From Streptomyces sp. NBC_00259 (GTDB taxonomy: Bacteria > Actinomycetota > Actinomycetes > Streptomycetales > Streptomycetaceae), in the NCBI RefSeq assembly GCF_036181745.1, contig NZ_CP108080.1, positions 5,831,501-5,895,500 on the forward strand: a DNA stretch of 64,000 bases, given 5' to 3'. Made by a program: the position numbers and the translations under genes. The notes beneath the pieces are model-generated. The model was given only the letters and a program-made list of their open reading frames with translations, searched no databases and was not told where the DNA came from. How positions within the stretch are numbered: the first letter of the stretch is position 1; every line of letters starts with the position of its first letter. Shown here in pieces: positions 41,743 to 48,268 of this stretch.

Positions 41743-42431
41743 GGAGCCTCGTTGACCGAACGTGTCGTACGTGGCTCTCGGACTGTTCAAACAGGGGCGT
41801 TCGAGGTTCTCAACCGACCGTTGTAGGGCGCATATTGACGCCATCCCACCGGTCAAAGGCGGGGTAGCACACCCACGACGGCATCCGGACTCACTATGCC
41901 GACTGCGTATCCCACCGTGGCAACGACCGCGACCAGGTCCGACAACGCCCCATCGTGCCGGCCATACCTTCCAAGAGCGGTCTGGGGGCCTGTCCCGGCC
42001 TACAGGGTAGGGGCGGGCCCGGGCTCCCGGACAGCCTCGTTGAGAGTGACCTCCATCGTTCATGGACTCGCTGTCGAATTAGTACGGCGGCCAATCCAGG
42101 ATCTCGCCCGATGGAGGCTCGACATCGAGCACACCCTTCCGTTGGTTCAAACAGACCCTGGGCTGGACCCGCCCGAAGATCCGCACTCCCGAGGCCGCCG
42201 ACCGCTGGACGTGGCTGATCCTCGCGGTCTTCACCCAACTCCGGCTCGCCCGCCCGCTCGTGGCTGACCTGCGCCGGCCGTGGGAGAAACCGACCCCGGC
42301 CGGCAAGCTCACCCCCGCCCGGGTCCGCCGCGACTCATGCAGGCCGACGGGTCGAACGGCTTCTTCATGGACACGCACCTCGACAACCCCGACCACGCGG
42401 CGCAGCAATCACGGCGCCGCAGAGGAGTCCA
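41743..42431. other. Non-coding stretch with insertion-sequence debris
   Basis: No intact gene in 689 bp. From about 42099 the DNA encodes a transposase C-terminus (separate entry). The 41760-42098 part has unremarkable short frames with stops, and a possible highly decayed transposase-like stretch near 41850-41990 that I cannot confirm. Confidence 0.6.
42099..42345 (+). mobile_element. Frameshifted C-terminal remnant of a DDE transposase
   Basis: Reading 42099-42131 gives ARWRLDIEHT. After dropping one extra C near 42132-42134 the frame continues FRWFKQTLGW, then RTPEAADRWTWLILAVFTQL, LARPLVADLRRPWEKP and LTPARVRR. This is the conserved C-terminal block I recall from a widespread Streptomyces IS transposase family (RFDLEHTFR.FKQTLGW ... 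PEAADRWTWL ... RRPWE). The 5' part, the catalytic acidic residues and the very C-terminus are absent, so the element is dead. Confidence 0.8.
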
Positions 42432-43106
42432 ATGACCGACCTCGCGTCACTGACCCGGCTCTGTCCGCCTCCCAGCCCGACCATGACCATCCGCTGGGAC
42501 TTGGTCGAAGCCGAGCTGGGCATGGCACTGCCACGGGACTACAAGGAACTCGCCGAACGCTACGGACCGGGGAGGTTCTACGACTACCTCAGCGTCTTCC
42601 ATCCGCACGGCGTGACCGAGTTCGTCCACCTCACCGGCCCCGTTCCCAGCCGTGTCCGGGCACACCTGCGCAAGGACTACGACGAGGGCACCTTCCCCGT
42701 CCCCTGCGACCCCGACCAGCTCTTCGCCATCGGCTCCACTGACAACGGCGAGTACATCTTCTGGATCACCACCCCAGCCGACGACCCCGACGGATGGCGC
42801 ATCGCCGTCAACGAGGCCCGCGGACCCCGCTGGTTCACCTACGACGGGAACCTGACCGCATTCCTCGTCTCCGTCCTCAGCGGGCAGACCCAGGTCCCCC
42901 AGTTCCCAGACGACCTCCTCGACGAGCCTCGCGACTTCATCCCCTCGCACCCCACTCTGTGGAAGCCCGAACCGATCACCTCACAGGGGCCGGTCGACAC
43001 CGCAGCGATCCGCACATGGGCCCGGGCGCATGGCTACGACGTACCATCGCGCGGACGGATTCCCCTGGAAGTCAGGGAAGCCTGGGATGAAGCCAACCGA
43101 TCCTGA
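42432..43106 (+). CDS. SMI1/KNR4-family protein with C-terminal Lsr2 DNA-binding domain
   Basis: Protein of 224 aa. Residues about 15-165 look like an SMI1/KNR4 (SUKH) domain: WDLVEAELGMALPRDYKELA with FYDYLSVFHP, then a beta-rich core ending GNLTAFLVSVLSG. Residues about 188-222 (AIRTWARAHGYDVPSRGRIP then LEVREAWDEAN) match the Lsr2 C-terminal domain, including the RGR motif that inserts into the AT-rich minor groove. SUKH domains are common immunity proteins; Lsr2 silences foreign DNA. GAGGAG lies 4 bp before ATG 42432. It sits inside the repeat-bounded segment next to transposase debris. Function of the fusion is unknown. Confidence 0.8.
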   Translation: MTDLASLTRLCPPPSPTMTIRWDLVEAELGMALPRDYKELAERYGPGRFYDYLSVFHPHGVTEFVHLTGPVPSRVRAHLRKDYDEGTFPVPCDPDQLFAIGSTDNGEYIFWITTPADDPDGWRIAVNEARGPRWFTYDGNLTAFLVSVLSGQTQVPQFPDDLLDEPRDFIPSHPTLWKPEPITSQGPVDTAAIRTWARAHGYDVPSRGRIPLEVREAWDEANRS

Positions 43107-43320
43107 ACGAAGCCAGCCGGACCTGGATCGAGCGTGGTGGACGTCTCCCGTCCTGGCCCCTCCGATCCCGCGACAGGAAGAGGTTCTCTTCGAGATCCAG
43201 CGGGCGGCCGACGGTGTTCATGCTTGGCTGCACCCCCGGCGGATCTGCGGGAGCAGCCCACCGCCATCGGCTCTACTCCGCCCGGCGGCGGCATCGGTTT
43301 GTGAGGCGTCGTCGGGCCGG

Positions 43321-43420
43321 TCAAGCTCGCACGTAGCGCTCGAATGCGGGCTGCGGGGCGACACCCGACAGACTGCGGTGGCTGTTTTCGTGGTGGTCGG
43401 GGCGGTGCCCGTGTGGCGTT
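43321..43420 (-). mobile_element. Possible C-terminal tail of an integrase-type transposase
   Basis: On the minus strand the frame ending at TGA 43321-43323 reads HENSHRSLSGVAPQPAFERYVRA. The N-H-x-x-x-x-H-R-S-L-x-G-x-x-P pattern resembles the last 25 residues of rve-type (IS3/IS481) transposases. Upstream sequence does not continue the homology. Weak evidence. Confidence 0.3.
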
Positions 43421-43462
43421 GTCCCCAGCTGTCGTGGTTCCGAAGTTCCTTCCGCCCGTGAG

Positions 43463-43486
43463 CATGCAACCCGATGGCACGGACAA
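43463..43486 (-). repeat. Right arm of 24-bp inverted repeat
   Basis: Inverse copy of 39554-39577 with one mismatch. Together they bracket recQ, the transposase remnant, the SMI1-Lsr2 gene and the integrase tail. Confidence 0.8.
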
Positions 43487-43506
43487 AGCGCGAACGAGGC
43501 GGCCGA

Positions 43507-43530
43507 CCTGTGGATAACGTTATCCACAGG
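43507..43530. promoter_or_regulatory. 24-bp perfect palindrome formed by two head-to-head DnaA boxes
   Basis: The core reads TGTGGATAA-CG-TTATCCACA, i.e. two perfect E. coli-type DnaA boxes (TTATCCACA) facing each other across CG. The symmetry extends to 12 bp per arm. It is 37 bp upstream of the DUF4192 ATG. It could be a DnaA titration or regulatory site, or an operator for another factor; no other AT-rich origin features surround it. Confidence 0.75.
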
Positions 43531-43567
43531 GGTCGCGGAGTCGTGGCGGTCGCGGGACCGTCGTGCC

Positions 43568-44965
43568 ATGAACAAGCACCACGAACCCACTGGGCCGGCC
43601 GACGACGACCAGCAGCAGATCACCCTGCGCGGACCTGCCGAACTGGCCGATGCCCTGCCGTACATGCTGGGCTTCCATCCGACCGACTCGATCGTGCTCG
43701 TCGCGCTCCACGGCGACCGCGGCCGCTTCGGCGGCCGTCTGAGGCTGGGTATTCCCGACTCACCGCACGAGTGGCTGCCCGTCGCTCAGCACCTCGCCGA
43801 ATGTCTCATCGAAGGGAGCGAGCGCCGCGGTACCCGGCCCGACGGCATCGTCGTCTTCCTCTGCCGGGACCCGGCGGATGGGGAGACGGGCCGGGCGGTG
43901 ATGGAGCGGTTGCGGCCCCTCGCGCAGTGGCTGCGGACGTCCTGCGGCGCCTTGGACGTTCCCGTCCAAGAGGCGCTCTGCATCTCCGGCGGCCGATTCT
44001 GGAGCTACTCGTGCCCGGACTCCCGTTGCTGTCCGGCGGAGGGGACGGCCATGGCGATGCCGGGCACATCGGTGATGGCCGCCGCCGCGGCCTATGCAGG
44101 CATCCAGGTCCGGGGATCGCTCCGGGAGATGGAGGCGCGCCTGGAGCCCCTGCGGACCCCGGCCGCGGCCGATCAGGAGCGGGCCCTCGACTCCGCCGGC
44201 GCCAGCCTCGTGCCGAGAATCCTGCACGGTGGGAGCAAGGAGGAGGTCGGGGCGGAGACACTGCGGCTCGCTCGCAGGCTGATGAAACGTCTGGGAGACA
44301 GGGCGACGTTGGGGGTCGGCCCGTCGACGGCGGACGCTGGCGACGACAAGCTCATCTCCCACGACGAGGCGGCCGCCGTGATCCTCGGCCTCCAGGACCG
44401 GGAGACCCGGGATCTGGCCGCGGCCTGGATGGAAGGGCCGCAGGCGCACCGCGCGCTGAGGCTGTGGCGGGCGCTGGCCCGCCGCTGCGTCGGTCCCTAC
44501 GGGGAGCACGCGGCGGCCCCGCTCTCGCTGGCAGGCTGGGTGTCCTGGTCGACCGGGGACGAACCAGGTGCGCGGGTCGCGCTCAGCCTCGCCCTGCGCG
44601 TCGACCCCGAGTACGTCTTCGCGCGACTGCTCCACCAGGCGTGCAACGAAGGGCTGGACCCCGAGGACCTGCGCCGCTGTCTGCGCACGCAGAACGTGGA
44701 CGGCGCCGCGGACGCCGGCGGACCCCGGGCGGCCACGCCGGAGGCGCCGGCACAGACGCCTGCGGGGTCCGGGGCTTCCGGAGCGGCGGGGCCACCGGAA
44801 TGCACGGCGACCCGCGCCGGGAGTCGGCGGCCCCGGTCACGCCCCCGGACAGCGCGTCCGGCCGACGGCAGGAAGAGCCCTGCGTCGGATCCCGGTGTCC
44901 CGCGGGCACGGAGCAGGGCGCGCTCCACCAGGCGATCCGGCGAGCGCGATGCGGGCTCCCGGTGA
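43568..44965 (+). CDS. DUF4192 domain-containing protein
   Basis: Protein of 465 aa. LRGPAELADALPYMLGFHPT then DSIVLVALHG is the hallmark opening of actinobacterial DUF4192; further conserved parts are GRFWSYSCPDSRCCP, ISHDEAAAVILGL, APLSLAGWVSWSTGD and HQACNEGLDPED. The last 90 residues are Arg/Pro/Ala-rich and disordered. No function is established. The Shine-Dalgarno is poor. The DnaA-box palindrome lies in its promoter region. Confidence 0.85.
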   Translation: MNKHHEPTGPADDDQQQITLRGPAELADALPYMLGFHPTDSIVLVALHGDRGRFGGRLRLGIPDSPHEWLPVAQHLAECLIEGSERRGTRPDGIVVFLCRDPADGETGRAVMERLRPLAQWLRTSCGALDVPVQEALCISGGRFWSYSCPDSRCCPAEGTAMAMPGTSVMAAAAAYAGIQVRGSLREMEARLEPLRTPAAADQERALDSAGASLVPRILHGGSKEEVGAETLRLARRLMKRLGDRATLGVGPSTADAGDDKLISHDEAAAVILGLQDRETRDLAAAWMEGPQAHRALRLWRALARRCVGPYGEHAAAPLSLAGWVSWSTGDEPGARVALSLALRVDPEYVFARLLHQACNEGLDPEDLRRCLRTQNVDGAADAGGPRAATPEAPAQTPAGSGASGAAGPPECTATRAGSRRPRSRPRTARPADGRKSPASDPGVPRARSRARSTRRSGERDAGSR

Positions 44966-45083
44966 TGACCGGCGTGACCCCGCAGTATGCGGGGCCGTTC
45001 ACCTGGGTGGCGATGTCCTACGCCCCGTGCCGCCGCCCCCGACGCGGCTGCCCGGAGCCCACAGAAGGCACAGCAGACCCCAC

Positions 45084-47204
45084 ATGGCTCTCAGCGACCC
45101 ACCTCAGGCCTCGGTACCGGGCCCGCATCTCGGCACGGCCTGGCTCACCGCCCCGTCAACGGTTCCGCCGGCCCGTGCGGCGCCCGCCGGCAGCGCACGG
45201 TCGAGCCCGGGCCGAAGCACCCACCCCGGTGCTGCTTCGACCGGCGGCCCGGGACGGCCGGCGGGAGACCCGCCACCGCTGCACCACACCCTCATGTGCG
45301 TCGCGCTGCCGAGCCTGGCGGTGTCCGCGGAGCACGGCCAGCTCACCGGAGCAGGTCTGGAAGGGGTCTATCGCGCGGGCCGGAGGCTGCTGTCGCGCAG
45401 CCGGCTGCGGATCGCCGGACGTGAACCGGTCGTGGTCCAGGGACGACTCGTCTCCGCGGACCGGGCAACGTTCTTCGGCGTGGCACGCACCCATGGCGAC
45501 GCAGGGCCCGATCCCGAGATCGGTGTGGAGCGATCGCGGGATGCCGACGGCAGCGAACGCATCGTCCTGCGCAGCTGGTCCGCCCGGACCGTCAGGCTCC
45601 CGGTCGAGCTCGCACTCGGCACCGATCTCGCGGAGCTGGCCGCGGTGGCGACGGGCCGTGCCGGGCCCGAGCTGCCCGCCAGCGTCCATGACGGAGGACT
45701 GCGCTGGACCGCGAACGGCTGTCGCGTCGCCGTCACCGCGTACCCGCCTCCCAGGGACGCGCTCGCCTCGGCGGGACTGTTGCGATGGGAGCTCGAGCTG
45801 GCACCCGGTGGGACGCACACCATCGAAGTCCGCGTCCGCTCGGAGGCGATGGTGCGGCGTCCCCGGTGCCACGGAGCCGGTCCACCGGCGGACGCGGAGG
45901 TGGAGGGCGACGATCCGCGTGTCCGGAGCCTGCTCCGGACATGCCTGGCCGACCTGGAGGCGCTGCTCCTGCGCGACCAGGACCATCCCCTTGACGTGTA
46001 TCCCGCGGCGGGTGTGCCGTGGCGCTGCGGTCTCGCGCCCGCCGAAGCCCTCTGGGCGGTGCGCATGGCGCTCCCGGTCGGCACGCGTCTGGCCACGGGC
46101 ACGCTGCGCACGCTCGCCAGGACCCAGCTCGGTGGAACGGGCCGGGACGCCGGCCGGATCCCCGGACCGCTCCGGGACGCGGGCCCGCATCTCCCGCCCA
46201 ACTGCACCGGAGTCGAAGCGACGCTCGCGTTTCCAGCCGTTCTCGCCGAAGCATGGCGCTGGGGGCTCCCCGAGCAGGAGCTGCACGAGCTGCTGCCCGC
46301 GGCCGAGCGTTGCCTGCGCTGGCTGCGTACAGCCGCGGGTGAGGACGGGCTGCTGTCCGAGCCGGGCTCCGCCGGGGCGCAGCGTGCCGAGACACAGGCC
46401 CATGCGCACCGGGCCGCCGTGCTGGGCGCCGATCTGCTGGAGGCGTCCGGACGGCCGGGGGCGGGCTGGTGGCGGGAGCGGGCCGGTGCCATGCGCCGTG
46501 CGTTCCGGGAGGGGTTCTGGATCGACGACCGCACGGGTGGCAGGCCCGCGGCCGCGCGCGCCCGCGACGGCCGGCCGGTGCCTCATCTCGGCGGCGGCGC
46601 GGCGCACCTCCTGGACACGGGGCTCACCAGCGGCGGCCGTCCCGCACCCGGGCTGCTCGACAAGGTGCAGACGGAACAGCTGGCACGACTCCTCGGCGCC
46701 CCCGACCTCGACACCGGATGGGGACTGCGCAGCCTCGGCGCCAAGGAGCCCGGCCACAATCCGTACGGGCACCGGTCCGGGGCGGTGCGGGTGCACGAGA
46801 CGGCCGTGGCGGTCGCCGGCCTGGCAGCGGCCGGATACGAGAAGGAAGCGAGTTCCCTGCTCCGCGGGGTGCTCGATGCCGCGCAGGCCTTCGGCCATCG
46901 GCTCCCGGACATGTACGCGGGGGAGCAGCGCACGACAGGCGCCGTGCCGCTTCCGCACCCTGCCGCGTGCCGCCCGGCGGCCGTGTCCGCCGCAGCCGGC
47001 ATCCACCTCCTCGGCGCGCTCGCGGGTATCGGGCCGGACGCCCCGGCGGGCACGGTCGCTCTGCGTCCGCTGCGCTCTGCGCCCCTCGGGGCCGTGCGGT
47101 TGTCCGGGCTCCGGGTCGCCGGGGAGCCGTTCGCGGTGCGCGTCAGCAGGCTCGGACTCGGGATGGTCGAGGAAGCTGCCGACGGACTCCAGTTGGGCGT
47201 GTGA
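45084..47204 (+). CDS. Glycogen debranching-enzyme-like (amylo-alpha-1,6-glucosidase) protein
   Basis: Protein of 706 aa. After a variable N-terminus of about 70 residues comes the GDE N-terminal domain (LTGAGLEGVYRAGRRLLSR, ATFFGVARTHGD). Then follows an (alpha/alpha)6 barrel (DVYPAAGVPWRCGLAPAEAL, LDTGWGLRSLGAKEPGHNPY and SGAVRVHETAVAVAGLAAAG) with LPDMYAGEQRT near the end. It resembles bacterial amylo-alpha-1,6-glucosidases, but I cannot locate a complete acid pair, so activity is unproven. ATG 45084 has no good ribosome-binding site; a start nearer residue 72 (MCVALPSLAVS) is possible. Confidence 0.7.
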   Translation: MALSDPPQASVPGPHLGTAWLTAPSTVPPARAAPAGSARSSPGRSTHPGAASTGGPGRPAGDPPPLHHTLMCVALPSLAVSAEHGQLTGAGLEGVYRAGRRLLSRSRLRIAGREPVVVQGRLVSADRATFFGVARTHGDAGPDPEIGVERSRDADGSERIVLRSWSARTVRLPVELALGTDLAELAAVATGRAGPELPASVHDGGLRWTANGCRVAVTAYPPPRDALASAGLLRWELELAPGGTHTIEVRVRSEAMVRRPRCHGAGPPADAEVEGDDPRVRSLLRTCLADLEALLLRDQDHPLDVYPAAGVPWRCGLAPAEALWAVRMALPVGTRLATGTLRTLARTQLGGTGRDAGRIPGPLRDAGPHLPPNCTGVEATLAFPAVLAEAWRWGLPEQELHELLPAAERCLRWLRTAAGEDGLLSEPGSAGAQRAETQAHAHRAAVLGADLLEASGRPGAGWWRERAGAMRRAFREGFWIDDRTGGRPAAARARDGRPVPHLGGGAAHLLDTGLTSGGRPAPGLLDKVQTEQLARLLGAPDLDTGWGLRSLGAKEPGHNPYGHRSGAVRVHETAVAVAGLAAAGYEKEASSLLRGVLDAAQAFGHRLPDMYAGEQRTTGAVPLPHPAACRPAAVSAAAGIHLLGALAGIGPDAPAGTVALRPLRSAPLGAVRLSGLRVAGEPFAVRVSRLGLGMVEEAADGLQLGV

Positions 47205-47261
47205 CCGGATGGGGCCGGCGCATGAAGAAGTCGTCATTCCCGATCACGAAGGGAGTGTTTA

Positions 47262-47283
47262 TCGTCAGGGAGACGACTATGAT
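47262..47283 (+). promoter_or_regulatory. Candidate promoter/operator of the NrtR-like gene
   Basis: TATGAT at 47278-47283 is a consensus -10 element 6 nt before ATG 47290, fitting a leaderless transcript. Just upstream is a small inverted repeat TCGTC-AGGGA-GACGA (47262-47276), which lies in the -10/-35 spacer where a repressor could act. Confidence 0.45.
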
Positions 47284-47289
47284 CGCGGC

Positions 47290-48048
47290 ATGCCCTACGA
47301 CCCGTCGGCCTTTCCGCCCTTTGCTGTCACCGTCGACCTGGTCGTGCTCACCGTGCGGCGCCATGCGCTGTGTGCCCTGGTCGTCCGTCGCGGAGAGCCG
47401 CCGTACCAGGGGCGCTGGGCACTGCCCGGGGGGTTCGTCAGGGCCGACGAGGACCTTGCGGGCGCGGCGGCGCGCGAGCTCGTCGAGGAGACGGGGCTGT
47501 GCGTGCACGACCCCGGTTCGCCCGCGCCCGACAACGGGGCCCATCTGGAACAGCTCGCCACCTACGGCGACCCGAAGCGGGACCCACGCATGCGGGTGGT
47601 GAGCGTCGCGCATCTCGCTCTCTCCCCGGATCTGCCGGCGCCGCGCGCCGGCGGTGACGCGAACAGCGCGCGCTGGGCACCCGTCGAGAGCTTGCTGAAC
47701 CAGGAGAACGGCGCCCGGGACGACGAGCAGGCCGCGCCGCTCGCCTTCGACCATGCCCGGATCCTGGCCGACGGCGTGGAGCGGGCCCGCTCCAAGATCG
47801 AGTACTCGTCGCTGGCCACGGCGTTCTGCCCGCCGGAGTTCACCGTCGGCGAGTTGCGGCGGGTGTACGAGGCGGTGTGGGGCGTCGCGCTGGATCCCCG
47901 GAACTTCCATCGCAAGGTGACCGGCACGCCGGGCTTCCTCGTACCGTCGGGAGGCACCACGACTCGCCAGGGCGGGCGCCCTGCACAGTTGTTCAGGGCC
48001 GGGGGCGCGACCCTCCTGAATCCGCCCATGCTGCGCCCCGAGGTCTAG
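47290..48048 (+). CDS. NrtR-type transcriptional regulator (Nudix domain plus winged helix)
   Basis: Protein of 252 aa. A perfect Nudix box is present (GGFVRADEDL then REL-x-EE-x-GL, pattern G-x5-E-x7-REU-x-EE-x-GU). The C-terminal 80 residues (SLATAFCPPEFTVGELRRVY then NFHRKVTGTPGFLVP) are the winged-helix characteristic of NrtR regulators, which sense ADP-ribose and control NAD or pentose genes. Because the Nudix box is intact, hydrolysis of ADP-ribose remains possible. No NAD genes are adjacent, so the regulon is unknown. Confidence 0.88.
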   Translation: MPYDPSAFPPFAVTVDLVVLTVRRHALCALVVRRGEPPYQGRWALPGGFVRADEDLAGAAARELVEETGLCVHDPGSPAPDNGAHLEQLATYGDPKRDPRMRVVSVAHLALSPDLPAPRAGGDANSARWAPVESLLNQENGARDDEQAAPLAFDHARILADGVERARSKIEYSSLATAFCPPEFTVGELRRVYEAVWGVALDPRNFHRKVTGTPGFLVPSGGTTTRQGGRPAQLFRAGGATLLNPPMLRPEV

Positions 48049-48268
48049 GGGGTGTCCGGCGGGTCTTACTGGGCTCGCGACGCCCTGCGACTCCGTCTCC
48101 CCTAGGCCCCCTCCGTCCCGCGCTCGTCAGCGCGTTCCGACGATCTGACACCCACCCCGCCTCCGACGCTGCGTCCAAAGTCTGAAATGTCGCGTTATCG
48201 TGCTGCGGTATCCGCACTTGCCGCGTACCGCCCTGCCGCCGAGCGGTCACACCTCCGCGAGGGAAGCG
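48049..48268. other. Intergenic region
   Basis: No gene is seen in 220 bp. GGTGTC near 48052 and GACACC near 48147 are inversely oriented but too short to call an element. GAGGGAAG precedes the ABC gene ATG. Confidence 0.4.

Larger units (their letters stand above)
43107..43567. other. Intergenic region with IS-like tail, inverted repeat and DnaA palindrome
   Basis: There is no complete gene in 461 bp. It holds a possible integrase tail on the minus strand (43321-43420), the right arm of the 24-bp inverted repeat (43463-43486), and a 24-bp palindrome of two DnaA boxes (43507-43530). The DUF4192 gene begins 37 bp beyond the palindrome. Confidence 0.6.

Noticed and set aside
41850..41990. Possible second transposase remnant upstream of the clear one
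   Set aside because: Only vague resemblance after two assumed frameshifts; not enough to call.
43474..48048. 1524-aa plus-strand frame ending with the Nudix protein
   Set aside because: The frame before 47290 is a shadow of DUF4192 and the debranching-like gene; only the last 252 codons are the true gene.
48049..48150. Inverse GGTGTC/GACACC pair as insertion-sequence ends
   Set aside because: Six-base arms are too short in a GC-rich genome and there is no transposase between them.
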